Source of the DNA: Hymenopellis radicata
Lineage: Eukaryota > Basidiomycota > Agaricomycetes > Agaricales > Physalacriaceae
Length of the DNA stretch: 64,000 nt
Direction of reading: 5' to 3'
Assembly (NCBI GenBank): GCA_015501595.1
Contig: JADNRX010000001.1
Coordinates: 186,001-250,000, forward strand
Each line of letters opens with the position of its first letter. The stretch's first letter is position 1. The notes beneath the pieces are model-generated. The model searched no databases. It was given only the letters and a program-made list of their open reading frames with translations, and was not told the DNA's origin. Below are positions 1 to 12,367 of the stretch, piece after piece. Position numbers and translations under genes: made by a program.

Positions 1-248
1 TGCTGCGCGAGAAGTCTCGCAGGACGAGCGTGCGAGACTCATAAAGAACGCTCCCAAGGCGACCAGCAGCTGCGGTAACTGCTATCTGGGAGATGCTTTC
101 CGATGTGCTAGCTGTCCATATCTGGGTAAGTGGCCTTTGACTCGTTATCCCGGGCGGTTCTAATGGCACATGCCTTCCTTTTGCAGGTCTACCCGCTTTC
201 AAGCCTGGAGAGAAGGTTGAGATTGATTTCGGGATGGATGATATCTAA
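1..248 (+). CDS. DRE2: Fe-S cluster assembly protein DRE2 (anamorsin), C-terminal end
   Basis: Partial gene running in from the left edge in frame 2, with one intron at 126-186. The visible tail carries the second CIAPIN1 cysteine motif, [19 protein letters not shown] (a CxxC-x8-CxxC pattern), then [11 protein letters not shown] and a short acidic end. DRE2/anamorsin is an electron-transfer protein of the cytosolic iron-sulfur assembly machinery, working with the diflavin reductase TAH18. This motif is close to invariant from yeast to human, so the family call is firm. The N-terminal methyltransferase-like domain lies outside the window. Confidence 0.96.
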
Positions 249-469
249 TGCGAGGCTTGAAGATATACGATAGGGAAGATGATGTACATTTGTTGTAAAA
301 TGATTTTCTACCGCATTGCGACCTGTATGAGACGTCTGTAATACTTGCTTTCGGCCTCAAAATATTATTATGCTGCAAGCTCGAGAATCGGGTCGGTCGG
401 ACTTATTAGCCGAACCGCTTTGCTTCGCCCATCACCTGCGCAGAACACGTCGCGCAGACGTTAACGGCC

Positions 470-1264
470 ATGACCACTCGACGGCTTTTTTCAGGTGTCT
501 TCGGCGTGTTATGGCTGCTTCCAGTACCTGCCCTTGCCTTTCGTTGTTATCCTGTCACAAAGATATTCGGACGCAGCATGCAGGCCAGTTCGTCCATTGA
601 CTCACCAGCAAAGAAACTCTTCCCAACTTGCTGCGTTCACAGCCAACCTTGAACCCAGACACCTCGATGCTGCGCCAGGATTTTGGATTATTTGATCGCA
701 TTTCTGTCAAGGCCAGTGCCGACTTCCAGCGCGGTGATATCGTTCTTGTGACGTGCGTGTTGTGTGGCTTAAACGGGGCCGCCTGGACTGATATAGGTTG
801 TCCAGCTCCCCAGTCAATGCCAGGCGAACCCTTATCAAGAGAGTCATTGCAAAGGAAGGCGACCTCGTGACAACGCTACCTCCATACCCAGAACCTCAAG
901 TTCGCGTTCCACTTGGCCACGTCTGGATAGAAGGTGCTCAGCCTGATAACTAACCAGCAGATCATTGTGACACGCATCCCATAGGAGATGATCCAGCTCA
1001 CAGCGATGACAGTCGTTCCTATGGCCCGGTGCGCATTCTGCGGTCCTTGCCCTTCCCTAGCATTCATTCATTGTCTAGATACCAGCTGGTCTAGTTCAGG
1101 CAAAGCTACTATGGCTGGTATGGCCTCTGGATCGGTTCGGTCCTGTCAAGACCCCGACTCAGGACGAGCTGGGACGTCTCTTGCGAGATGGTCCCTCATA
1201 TCGAGAGGCTGTAGCGGCTATTCATCGAGAAGGCAAGCGTAAATCTAGAGTGATCCCGGCCTAG
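470..1264 (+). CDS. IMP2: Mitochondrial inner membrane protease subunit 2 (IMP2, S26 signal peptidase family)
   Basis: Five exons: 470-583, 643-752, 806-933, 985-1028, 1079-1264, giving 193 residues, the usual size for IMP2. The catalytic serine is in RSMQPTLNP (Ser36) and the catalytic lysine in TLIKRVIAKEGD (Lys86); the box GHVWIEGDD...SYGPIPAGLV matches the family's C-terminal motif. IMP2 removes bipartite presequences from proteins sorted to the intermembrane space. The first intron (584-642) cuts directly after SMQ and has a GC donor; no GT donor there keeps the frame. The N-terminus has a hydrophobic stretch compatible with the membrane anchor. The gene lies just downstream of DRE2 on the same strand. 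Confidence 0.9.
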
Positions 1265-2284
1265 GCCCTGCATGTGTGAGTCTGTTTGTCTCCTCACCTC
1301 CGTATGATGAACACAACATGTTTCGTAAACTGCCTTGAACTATGGAAGGCTGTGATCTATCACTTCGCTTCTAAATGTGCACCGTTATCTTCTCTCTGAT
1401 TCAAATGCTGTCCTTCCATCTTGCCATTGAACGTCAATTGATAAATGTATGATCATCTAGAAGCGTTGAATTCTCTTGGTGTTCCGAATCAGCGAGAGTG
1501 GCACGAGATGAGGTGGGTTATCATCTTCTCGCCGCGCTATATCTTACTAGTTTTGGCGCCTACTGACTACTTGTGATATAGTTCACCACGTTGAATTGTC
1601 CCCTTGAGGCGCTGCATCCATTCTCGTCCATGTGTTCGTATGGCCGCTTTGCATGTTCAGGACCAGATCAATGAGCTCTTGCTTCTCCGTCTTCCGTGTC
1701 TCCGGCGGGCCCAAATCTATGGCATCTTGTTCATATCAGTGGTAAGTGTTGGTCGCGACCGACACTGCACGCGTGTTACTTGATAATGATTATTCGTTCC
1801 TATTGTTTCTTCTACTACATCTGTCAGTATGTCCATTTGAATTCCTGTATCTGTATATGGTAGGTCTCACCATCTTGAGGAAAGTTGATCTGATAGTTCT
1901 TCTCGAGTTAGGTCTTATGCCGTTCCTAACATTATGCCTAACAACGCTGCATATGCGGTCAATAGCTGTTACTACTACACTTCCGGCAGCGAAGAGGTCT
2001 CGATGCAGCGCATTCCCAGAGATAAGCCATGCCTTCGGGGTTTTCAACGACATGTGGTGTATCTGCCGAGCGTCTGACTTCTCAACGTTATGTCGAGCTG
2101 CTCCACATGCTGTAACCTGCTGCTCTGATGCCATCGTGCGGTGAACTCTTTGATTGCGGAGAACCACGGAACATGTTAACTATGGCAAGGCCGTAATGCG
2201 AAGTATAAAAGCTTCACAGTTGTGCACAGGTCTCCTCACTCGACCACGGTCTTGTTCTGCCTTCGCTCTTCGCCTTCACTCAGC
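1265..2284. other. Intergenic region, no supported gene
   Basis: About 1 kb between IMP2 and the M43 protease. Open frames of 125-132 codons overlap each other on both strands near 1750-2165, but neither resembles a family or has convincing codon texture. The last 100 bases are the promoter of the downstream protease. Confidence 0.6.
2204..2210 (+). promoter_or_regulatory. TATA box of the M43 protease gene
   Basis: The sequence TATAAAA lies 75-81 bases before the ATG at 2285, followed by a pyrimidine-rich leader. Position and sequence fit a fungal core promoter. Confidence 0.6.
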
Positions 2285-3466
2285 ATGTTCAGCTTCATCG
2301 CCGCCGCTCTCCTTGGTGCTTCTGCAGTCGTCGCGCTACCTCGCGCAGTCAACGACACTGCTGTTCCTCGGTAACGACGCGTCTTGCTTCGACTAAGAGA
2401 CAGTCTTTTAACAACTATCATCATCTAGTGCTTGCGGAACTTTCATTAGCGACGAAGCCCTCATCGCCGCTGAAGCTCACTTCGCTGAGAACAAGGTCGA
2501 AACCAGCACCTTCGCCGCTCTTGCTGCGACGGTCAATGTCTACTGGCACGTCATCGCTGAGGACACGACTCTTGACGGTGGTTACATCCCGTACGCGCGT
2601 CTTCTTCATGTCCACCCCCGTTTCTGATAAATTCGTCAGTGATTCGCAGATCGCAGATTCTATCACCGTGATGAACACAGCCTACGCAAGCATGGGCATA
2701 TCCTGGACTCTCGCCAACACGACCCGCACCATCAATTCCAACTGGTTCAACAGCGTGGGTCCGGACTCGTCTCTGCAGACCACCATGAAGAATGCCCTCC
2801 GCCAGGGTGGTGCTGCTGACCTTAACGTCTACTCTGTTGGGTACGTCTCGTAAACTGTGATATTATGGGTATTCTAAACGTGACCTGTAGATTCACCACT
2901 GGTTCTGGCGCAGGTCTCCTTGGGTACTCTACTTTCCCTTCCAGCTACTCCGGCGCCCCCACGGATGATGGTGTTGTCATGCTCTACTCTTCCGTCCCTG
3001 GCGGCAGCACGACCAACTACGACGAAGGCCAGGTAAGCCCCTTGAGCATTTTCGATGAAATCGGTAGGCTCATTAGCGTTTTTTTTGCTTAGACATTGAC
3101 TCACGAGGCCGGACACTGGGTTGGGTTAGTACGAACATAAAGTGACTTGCATCTGGCTCTGACGCGTCCTTGATAGACTCTACCACACTTTCCAGGGCGG
3201 CTGCACAGGCTCGGGTGACAGCGTTTCCGACACTCCGCCTGAGGCCACTGCTGCCTTTGGCTGCCCCACCGGCCGTGATACTTGCTCTGGTGGAGGTGTT
3301 GACCCCATCCGTAAGTTCTTGCAGTCGCTCGTATAGGCGCTTTCGCTGAGTCGTTCTTCTAGACAACTTCATGGACTACACCTACGACAGCTGCATGACT
3401 GAGTTCACCGCTGGCCAGGCAACGCGCGCTGCCTCGCAGATCGCGACCTACCGTGGCATCTCATAA
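2285..3466 (+). CDS. Secreted zinc metalloprotease, pappalysin-like (MEROPS M43)
   Basis: Seven exons (2285-2370, 2429-2590, 2640-2840, 2891-3032, 3093-3124, 3177-3310, 3363-3466), 286 residues. It begins with a signal peptide ([17 protein letters not shown]). The catalytic zinc motif [11 protein letters not shown] (HExxHxxGxxH) is split by the intron at 3125-3176 but restored on splicing. The downstream block [11 protein letters not shown] contains the met-turn methionine typical of M43. Cysteines around [14 protein letters not shown] and CPTGRDTC are those conserved in fungal M43B proteases. These are extracellular enzymes that degrade proteins for nutrition or host interaction; the role here is inferred. 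A TATA box precedes it. Confidence 0.93.
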
Positions 3467-4018
3467 ATTTATGGATAATCTAAGGGTGTATACTGTCATT
3501 GAGTAGGCCTAAATGATATAGAAAAATTGCGATCATCATCTTCAATCTTGAGAATACAAATCAGTGACCATACGAGCCTCTCGGTGGCTGCAGGCTTATC
3601 GTGGTACATAGTCGGGAAAATGAACCGTTCATTGCATGTGTTCCGGACGTCATTCGAGTCATCAGTGGCTCGAAGGGGGCTCGTTCATGTTCAAGCTCAT
3701 ATTTTGGACCCTGGAAAGGTCTGTCGGACCGATATCTCCGGAATCGCACTTTGTTTCCGACCATCAACAAACGAGAAGGTGATAACGCTCAGAACGCGGC
3801 GCAAGACGGTCAACATGCCTTGCCATTGCCTCTTTATCGGTCAGAAAGACCCCCCATGCAGAGAAACCGTGTCTACCCCATTCTTGGCTTCAAGTTGACT
3901 ATATTGGCTTCTTCGTTCCGCACATGGCTGATAGTGCGGGCTTCTGTGAATCTACCTTTTCATTCAAGGCTCCATATTGACCGGTCTTTGCTCACGGGGC
4001 GCTTATTTCCTTACCGCC
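3467..4018. other. Intergenic region
   Basis: 550 bases between two genes on the same strand. It holds the 3' end of the protease transcript and the promoter of the ubiquitin ligase. A 161-codon open frame (3601-4086) runs into the next gene in another frame and looks like a shadow. No repeat or RNA gene seen. Confidence 0.6.
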
Positions 4019-7000
4019 ATGTCAGCTCCCCGCTCAACGGGCAGCACACCCCAAACGTGCCGTTTTCATGCCAAAGGTCGCTGTAAGCATGGCGCCAAGT
4101 GTAGGAACTTGCATTTGGATGTACGTCTGCGTCTCTTCATTCTCAATCTGTAAATGACTGGACTTCTGTTGTTAAGGCTTCCGTGGAACAAGCGGGCAAA
4201 GGCGCTAGTAATGAATCCGTTGGGACCAGTCCAACTCAGTCTCCGAAATCAGATCTTGACGAAGATGCCCCTTCGTCGTCCGCCTCGCAGCATCCCCCAA
4301 GGTCTAATAGTAATAATCGTCGCGGATCGCGATCGGCGAAACCACAAAATCCTTGTTTTGCTTGGATTCGAAAGGGATCTTGTTACAAAGGTGCCCAATG
4401 TCCGCACTCGCATGATACCAATGCAAGTCCTATTTCATCCATGCCTTTATTTGAGTTATGCTAATATTCGTAGTCGCAGACCGTTGCGGCTCGTCGGTTG
4501 ATTGAAATTAATGAACAGCAGCGTCAGTTTAATGAAGAACAACGAAAGAGAGACGAGGAAGTGCGTCGTCAGGAAGCAGAGCGCGCTATGAGAGAGCGTG
4601 TCGAACAAGAGGCAGCTGAACGTGCCAGGCAAGCAGCGGCTGAGCGTGCCAGGCAAGAAGCGGTAGAGCGTGCTAGGCAAGCAGCGGCTGAGCGTGTTAG
4701 GCAAGAGGAGGCCGAACGTGCCAGACAAGAGGCGGCCGAGCGCGCTAGACAGGAGGCGGCTGAGCATGCCAGGCAAGCCGAGCGTAGGAGGCGGGAGGAA
4801 GCCGAACGCAAAAAGCGTGAGCAAGCTGAGCGTAGAAGAGTTGAACAGGAACGGCGCAAACAACAGCAGGAGCGTCGGAAACGAGAGGAGGAGGAACGTG
4901 CACGTCAAAGAGAAGAGGAGCAAAGACGACGAGAGGAAGCAGAGCGTCTTCGTAGGGAGGCTCAGCAGCGTCGCAAAAGAGAACAAGAAGAGCGAGAGGC
5001 CCGCGAGGAGGAGGAGCAGCGGAGGATCATGGCGGCCCAAGCCAAGGAGATCTTGCAACGCGTTGTTTCCGGTTCAATTGTGACTTTCGGACCTGGTCTG
5101 GACATCCAGAACACCATCACTGGATTCGAGTCTTGCCGAGTCGTAGTAAAGGGTCTACCTCGCGATGTACAGTCTAGCGAGGTTGCAGATCTTTTCGCTC
5201 AACAGGGTCTTGAGCAATCGCAGTTCCACCTAGTCAATGTGCGCATGACGCCAGATGGCAAACAAGAGGCCACTGTCGTGACCAATAACGATGTCGCACA
5301 GGCGTTGGCAGTTGGTCTCGAGGATCTGGAGTTCAGAGATGAACGCCTGTCTTTCGAACTTGGCGTATTCAATGGTACGGGCGGCATGGGTCTTCGTGAA
5401 CGAAATGCCAACGTGCTCGTCATCTCGTGTAGGGCTCCTTCCCTCCGGTACGTGGTGGAGTACCCTAGCATGGAGATGGCGCAGACAAAAGTTCGTCAGC
5501 TGAACGGGCATATCGTTGCTGGACGAAAAATCAAAGTCGCTATGAACCAAATACCTCCCGGCCGTATCTTACCGAGTTTCCGTCCCAATTCCATTGTCAT
5601 CAACAATCTTCCCGACTTTGCCCAGGATGCTCTCATCACCGAGTTTGCGGGGAGCTATAACGTTCGTCGATTGAAGCCTTTCACCTACAACGTGGATTAT
5701 GCCATTGTGATGCTTCAGCGGCATGTCGATGAGCACAAGGAAGGCGAAACACGAATTGAAGTCACGTCCCGCGGTGACAATGAAACGGGAGTCCTTTCCG
5801 TTCGTGTGGTCTGTTCATCTTGGGAGTCTGCTAAACAGATTCATGACTCTCTTGCCGATCGCACATTCCCCTTCATCTCGAACGGCAAGTTCTGGCTCAA
5901 ACTGGACGATCCTAAGTTCTATACGATCTACATTCCTCCTGGCCAGCATCGTGCCCAGCAGTCGATGTGGAAAGAGCTCGAAGAGGGAATCAAAGATCGG
6001 AAGGCGTGCTCTCTCCTCATTCACGCTCGCAACCAGCAGGATACTCGGATTCAGGTTTCGGGGTCAAACACCGAGGCGGTTGGTGCGCTCAAAGTTCGGG
6101 TGGAGGGCATCGCTGCTGGTATCCAGATCCAGGGCTGGCACATATCACTTGTTCATCCGAACCCAGAGCTGCTAGAGTCCATAACTCGAGTCGGCGCATT
6201 CCTTCGCACTGATTTCCGGAAGCAGGCGCTGAAACTATACGGTCCTCCTAGGGCAATTGAACGTGCTACAGTGATCGTTGAAAGAGAACTTGAACGCCAA
6301 CATTCGCTGGAATACACAATTCAGCTGAAACCATTTTCGCTTCGGTACTTCGTACACACCGGGTTACCTGCCATGAAGGAAATCTTTGGTGATGATTGTA
6401 TCTCGTTGGACATAGGCACTCGAACGTTGACCGTGAAGGGCGGCGAAGAAGTCAAGCAGCATTTGAACAATCACATCGGACAGTCCACTAAAAGCCGTCC
6501 TCCGGCTCAAGGGGATCATACATGTCCCATCTGTTACGACACCGCCACTTCCCCGATGCCTTTCATTTGTGGTCACATCTACTGTACTGCATGTATCCGA
6601 CACCTGCTCGTCAACGCTAGTGACACCAAGACGTTCCCGCTGGCATGTATAGGCGACGACGCTACCTGTGGTGAACCCATACCTATTCCAGTTATTCGAA
6701 GGTTCCTTCCTCAAGGGCCATTTGACCGGCTCCTAGAAGTCGCTTTTCACACCTTCCTCGATAAGCATCCCGAGGAGTACAAGCACTGCAAAACTCCCGA
6801 CTGCAATCAAATATATCGTGCAACGAAGTCTTCGCGACCTTCGACTCTTCATTGCCCCTCTTGCTTTTCTAATCTGTGTTCATCTTGTGGTGAAACTCCT
6901 CATGATGGCATGTCGTGTACAGATGCTCGGATTCGCAATGATCCGGGTGAGCAGGAGCGTCTGAGTCAACGATGGTTACGGGAGCAAGCTGGAGTCAAGC

Positions 7001-7587
7001 AATGTCCTCGCTGTTCTCGCTTCTTGGAAAAGACTGAAGGTTGTAACCACATGTCGTGCCCGTGAGTACACCTCTCACTCACGTAGGTCCCCAACTGAAC
7101 CTCCATTAGATGTGGGGCGCATTTATGCTGGCGCTGCCTTGGCGCCTTCCCGGATGCCCAGTCCACCTATGACCACATGAATAGTGCCCATGGAGGCCTT
7201 TACGGTGAAGAACCTCGGAATGTCGAGGTGCTCCCAGCTCAGGATCCATTCCATGGCGTTGACTATCACGAGCAAGCGGAAATATTGCGCCGTGCCGCGG
7301 AAGAAGCAGAAAGGGCGAGAAACCAGAGATTTGCACCGCAGCCTGCAGCTCCCCGACCACGGGCTAATTTGGAAGCGCACCGGTATGAAGTTGAACGCAT
7401 GTTAAGGGAACATGCGGAGCGGACTAGACTGCAAGCGTTAAGGGCAGCAGATGAGGCGGCTCGAGCACGGCGAATACGAGAAGAGCAAACCAGAGCACTT
7501 GCAAACCCGTATTATCAATACCAACGCGCCGCGGCCACTCCTCCGCCTCCACCTCGCCAGGAAAATGGATGGTGCTCGATAATGTGA
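4019..7587 (+). CDS. RBR-type E3 ubiquitin ligase with CCCH fingers, coiled coil, RRM-like domains and C-terminal CaaX box
   Basis: Four exons: 4019-4120, 4177-4422, 4474-7061, 7110-7587; 1137 residues. Order of domains: a CCCH zinc finger (Cys14, Cys22, Cys28, His32), a second CCCH finger (residues 94-113), a long charged coiled coil rich in RAEEAERxRQ repeats (about 125-310), two RRM-like folds (from about 320), then RING1 (CPICYD...CGHIYCTACI, about residue 800), an IBR (CKTPDCNQIY...CPSC) and RING2 (CPRC...EGCNHMSC). The RING2 catalytic cysteine of RBR ligases is present in GCNHM. The last four residues, CSIM, form a CaaX prenylation box. RBR ligases pass ubiquitin through a thioester on RING2; the zinc fingers suggest RNA binding. 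The intron at 4423-4473 has a GC donor with the ideal GCAAGT sequence. Confidence 0.93.
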
Positions 7588-7951
7588 GTCGGAGATTTTG
7601 GGAAAGCGTAACTGTGTAATCACTGTTTCCTATCTTTGTCTTAACTGTTACTTGTGTCGTTGACGTTCCTCGTAGGGTCCTTGTCCTTGTCCTTGTTTTT
7701 GTTTGCTGTATCTAGCTAGTCATAACTCTTGTCTCTAACCTCAGTCGTATCGTGGGATTTTACACGTCGCCCTTACTCGCTTCTTACCATCAAGATGGCC
7801 GGCATCTAATACAACCCGATTGACTGATGCATATGCTACTTCGTGATTGATTGACTAATGTCCAAGGCGCTGCAAGGCATGAGATCTTGAGCTGTGAGTA
7901 AATGACGTTTCCCATTTCTCTCAGGCTCTTCCTTCTCACAACCATCTCACC
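7588..7951. other. Intergenic region
   Basis: 360 bases with the terminator of the ligase gene and the promoter of the next gene. A pyrimidine-rich stretch at 7910-7945 leads into the ATG at 7952. Nothing else is recognisable. Confidence 0.6.
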
Positions 7952-9803
7952 ATGGACACAGAGTCTTCAAACACCAGCTCGAGATCTCGTACCAGTACAG
8001 GCGCTACTATCGCCGTCGTAACGTGAGTCTACTTGTTACGTTCTGGCTCACGTTATATCAGTTGACCTCTGTACTGCAGCCCGGACACTATAACATTGGT
8101 CAAATCTCCTGCGTTTGCATCGCCTTCCTCCGCAATCCCCGACGGATGGCAACCATATGTACATCCCCAAGGATGGGTATACTTTGTGAACAGAGCGCGG
8201 AAGATCATCACTGAGCATGACATACGCGACGTCGATGTTAGACGGAAGATTGAAGGTCATGCACAGGATTATCCACCCGAGGCCCTCGACGACGAAATGG
8301 AAGTGCAGCTTCATGAGTCATTCAGTCTCGTTGTCAATCACCGCCACTGTATCGCGTCTTATCGGGTTGGAGACGTCAAAAATGCTTCAGTGAATGAATG
8401 TAATTTTCATCAGTGTGAGTTGATCGGACCCTCATATCGTTCAATCGAAGATTCTTCAACGCGTCTTACTAGTGAATCGGCAACGACGCCTATACTGGAA
8501 TTTCTTGTGGAGGTTCCCTTCCCATATCGAACGCTGTCCAGAACGTGCTGTCAAGGATGCTTCAGATGCGTTAACATGGTTCTACGTGAGTTTTGATCTT
8601 TATATCTTTAGCGCCGTGTCATTGCAGAACCTCATCACAATCCTTAGACCGACAATCTTATTTCTGGTCGAGCAAGTACCGTCCCCTTCTCAAAAGAGGA
8701 ATGCGACGAGCTGCGTAGTCTTCTTCAGGAGCTGATCCGTACGACGTTGGCAACAAAGACGATGTTTCAAACTGACGCTTCCCTCAGCGCAACAGTCTGT
8801 AGCCAAGGTGCACTTTCTAGCGTGGCTCTTGCGCGAGGTTTGTAGCTTTCGCAATGCAGAGGATTACGGTCTCCATACGGAGAAGGACCTCAGGCGTATC
8901 AAACAGGAAAGGAAACAGCCCGACCTTTCGACGTCGGACCCGACAGTCATGTTGCCTACCATTTTCCCTATGTTCTCCTGCCTCATCACTATATTATTTT
9001 TTGGAATACCGCGAAGCTACCTCATTCACATCAAACGGTCGTTTGAGTATAGAGGCCGCTTGAATAACATGCAGCAGACCTGGGAAGCATACATAACACG
9101 CCTTACTCGGGAATACTCTCATTTTCTTCTCATTGTAGGTTATTTGTGCTGTTCTCTACACACTAGAAGGGTACTAATTACTTGACCTGTGCAGTCTACG
9201 GTGCTCCTTTCGTACGTCGTAGTCCTAAATTGGTACTTTGTTGCTGAGGCCATCTCAAAGGGCGACGGTCAGTTTCTTAGCTGTACCCAACGTCTCGCGG
9301 GGAAGCCAGATGGCTTCCATCATATCAGTGTTCTCCTCGTTGGGGAGTATCGTGCTTGGCGTTTTCTCGATCTGGAGACATCAAGGGAGCACGAAGCGAA
9401 CCGATTCTGTCAGTATCCGTCTTCATACCGTGAAACTATTGACCAGGTCTCCCTCTAGTACGCGTATATGCGCAATGCACGACACGGCTGGCTTGGAATA
9501 TATGGGCATGCGATGTTGTTGAGTCTTCCAGCTGCACTACTCGTATGGTCTATCATCGCGTTCATGGTATCCATAATGGTGTATACCGTGAGTGATGTTG
9601 CGAGTGACAGCCCACTAGTTCGCGCATCATCCTGGATATCGCTTGCCTTGTTCTTGATTATTATTGTTGCTGTTGGATTTGCCGTTCATTCTCTTTCTCT
9701 AATGTGGACATATCAGCCAACGGATTTTGGACTGCGGGCGAGGTTGCATTGGTTCTTTCGAAGAGTGATTCCGCTTAGCAGATCTACGGCATCACTAGTT
9801 TAA
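7952..9803 (+). CDS. WW-like domain protein with C-terminal membrane segments (paralogue A)
   Basis: Eight exons (7952-8022, 8080-8414, 8473-8585, 8648-8738, 8788-9134, 9195-9211, 9261-9408, 9459-9803) give 488 residues. Near the N-terminus IPDGWQPYVHPQGWVYFVN resembles a WW domain first strand, but the second tryptophan is not evident. A middle region (RQRRLYWNFLWRFPSH...) precedes three to four hydrophobic segments, two of them in the last exon (ALLVWSIIAFMVSIMVYTV and ISLALFLIIIVAVGFAV). I recognise it as the same family as the gene at 14793-17201, a type seen repeatedly in Agaricomycetes, but its function is unknown. It is the first gene of a block of lineage-type genes. Exon 6 is only 17 bases. 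Confidence 0.8.
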
Positions 9804-10429
9804 CCCTGCTAGATAGATCTCTGCTTAGTCGACCGTGTCTTTACTAATCATTTGAGCGAATTCTTTGTACAATGTTACCCGCTTACCGAGGACATGCGGA
9901 TCTTCTTCACTGGAGACTATGTGACTGCATGACCCGGCTCGCCTTCTTTCTCTCGAACTCACCCTTGGTAGCCGCCTCAAAGCTCTCAAACGCGCATCTA
10001 GTTTGGCTTGTGATGCCGCTTTGGGTCAGGAAGGCCCTCGTCTCATTCTCCAAGCGCTTGGCTAGCCTGACGAACAAATCACCCTCGGGGTGCGGAGAAT
10101 TAGTCATGACCATTGAACCCGATTCGCCATGTCCTCAACTTCCTGCGCGATCGAGGAGGCGAAGCTGGCGAAGAGAGGCGAAGAATATTGTAAAGGTTGT
10201 TCCACTAGTACTGCAGCGCATTTTGCGGACAGCCTTCAATGCTGTGCACCTCGAAAAAGGGCCCCAGGGCACAATGTGGTACGCAGTTCTTACTCTTAAG
10301 TTCCAGGACTATGAAAGATTCCGATGCCAGAGGGCTAGCAGGAAATTTTGGGTGACTTCGCGGTACCGGCTTGGTAGCTGAACCCGGCCCATTCACCGTA
10401 GTGTTAACAGCTACTTGCTTCTGACTTCC
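9804..10429. other. Region without a supported gene
   Basis: A 169-codon open frame on the plus strand (9872-10381) and shorter frames on both strands overlap here. Two stretches in another plus frame (about 9931-10060 and 10131-10300) have helix-like composition and could be remnants or exons of a small gene, but I could not join them into a credible model. Confidence 0.4.
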
Positions 10430-11752
10430 ATGGCCGACAAGTACGAAAAGATCTGGACGCTGCACTATGAATTCCTTCATGACCAGGGATACGAGCTTCG
10501 AGATAAGTTCAAACCCGGCTGGCAACCGACTTGGAAAACACCTCTCGAACGTGTCAATGACCCAAACGGTGCCTACACGAGTCGAGTAACACTATTTGCT
10601 TCATGGTCAAGGTCTTGGCTGACTATGCATACAGGCTCCGAGCACCATCGTAGACGCGACAAAATCTGCAGATAAGAAGCCCGTCATGCTGAAGAAAATA
10701 CTCACAACTGGACCTGATCATGAATTGGAGATCGCGCTCTACCTGAATTCCCTTCTCGAGCACTCTGAGAACCACGCTGTACCTATTCTCGATGTTCTTC
10801 AGTCTCCGCATTCTGAAGACATTAAACTCATCATAATGCCCCGATTACGTCTTCATTGCGACCCGCCTTTCGACACTGTCGGTGAATTCATCGATGGGTT
10901 TCGACAGATATTCGAGGTTAGTGAGCCATTCCTCTCTGAATGCATGGCATTCTGACGCCTCTCAGGGCGTTGAGTTTCTCCATAAACACTTCATTGCCCA
11001 TCGGTGCGTTGGGTAATGCACCCATTCGATGAACTCCGTCTGACCATGTTACTTCTAGAGATCTTCACGGCGGTAACATAATGCTCGATGCTACACGCCT
11101 GTATCCCAATGGATTTCATCCGGCTTCTTATGACATGACACCAGATTTTAAAGGATTTGCGAAACATACAACGCGAACGCAATGCTGGCCGCGATACTAT
11201 CTCATTGATTTTGGTCGTTCGCGTCGCTACTCTCCCGAGAGAGTGCCGTTCGAGGTCACCGCGCCTTGTCCAAACTCAGACAATATAACTCTCCTCCCCG
11301 AACAAAGCGGTAGCACGCCCAGGCGATATAATCCTTTCCCTGCTGATATCTTCCGCCTTGGCTACATGCTCATGATGGACTGCGAAGTGGTGGGTCTGCA
11401 TCACACGCTTTAGGCTATTCTAACCTCTCAGTAGGATGAATGGCCCCCACTGCAGTTTGCTCTACCGTTAGCACAAGAGATGATGGCGCAAGACCCGTCC
11501 TCTCGACCGACTATTACAGAAGTGCGGCGGCGGTTCGCGGAGCTCTGTCGGCCCTTGACGAAGAAGCAGTTGCGACTAGCCGGGTCACCCGAGTCGGATC
11601 ATATTTTCCAGCGCCTTCGTCGATTCAGGCATATTCTTACTTGGACGGCTCCGCTGCCTCGTGGTAGGGATTTCAATTCTGAGAGGTTTGCGCTTGACGA
11701 TAATCTTCGGTCTTTCTATACCTCGGCACCCTCTGATTTGTCTGATGTATAA
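10430..11752 (+). CDS. Protein kinase-like protein, Agaricomycete type
   Basis: Five exons (10430-10585, 10635-10916, 10966-11003, 11059-11389, 11435-11752), 374 residues. The ATP-binding lysine is likely in PVMLKKIL, the catalytic loop reads HRDLHGGN (completed only after the intron at 11004-11058) and the metal-binding motif is LIDFGRS, so catalytic residues are intact. The N-terminal block EFLHDQGYELRDKFKPGW is characteristic of a kinase family expanded in mushrooms. The late lobe ends with MMAQDPSSRPTITEVRRRF. Substrate is unknown. It sits between two paralogous membrane-protein genes in the accessory island. Confidence 0.88.
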
Positions 11753-12367
11753 GTTGGCATATTGAACGAGATCTTCTCATAAAAATCAGCTATGCTAGGC
11801 CTCGTGTACTCTAAGCACTGGGAATGATTCCATCCAAGTGAGGAAGCTTGCATCGTAGCTTCTGGCTCGAGCTCGGACGCCTCCCCACACAATGTATTGA
11901 TACGGCCCGAATACATGATATGGTCAAGTGTGGCGTCAACGTGTCATAGTAGATGGAGAAAAGGACTGACAGGGTCCAGGAATGGGTGAATTACAGTGAT
12001 GAATAGGGAGAAGGTATATTGCTATGTACTCAGCGTGTGCTGTTGTTCCCAAGCTGTTCCTGCCCCAGTGCGGTAGACGTTGTCGGTTTGTTGTCGGTGG
12101 GAATTGTCTTGATGACGGGCACCCGCAGTCAGATAGAGTAATAGACAGAGGCGCCAGAGGCGCTCGGGCAGCGGATGGGCGGCGCGGCGGAAACGACGCC
12201 AGTGAGTCGCGCCATAGCGATGCATAATATTGTCGGGACAGTGGTCGGGACAGTGGCCGATACCAGAAAAGGAAGGATGACAGGTAAAAAATGACAAATT
12301 GGCTTACTCATTCTGCTGACGTGGTGCCGATCTGTGCCTGCTACTGGTGGTATCGCACTAGATCGCA
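11753..12367. other. Intergenic region
   Basis: No gene found. A 12-base unit (GTCGGGACAGTG) occurs twice in tandem near 12231-12254. The stretch around 12145-12215 is GC-rich. The foldback element begins at its right end. Confidence 0.5.

Noticed and set aside
1746..2167. Overlapping 132- and 125-codon frames on opposite strands
   Set aside because: No domain, no splice structure, and mutual overlap; probably non-coding promoter region.
4456..5083. Long frames on both strands opposite the RBR coiled coil
   Set aside because: They are shadows of the repetitive Glu/Arg/Ala codons of the ligase.
9872..10381. 169-codon open frame between paralogue A and the kinase
   Set aside because: Competing frames on both strands are equally plausible and no splicing model or homology supports any of them.
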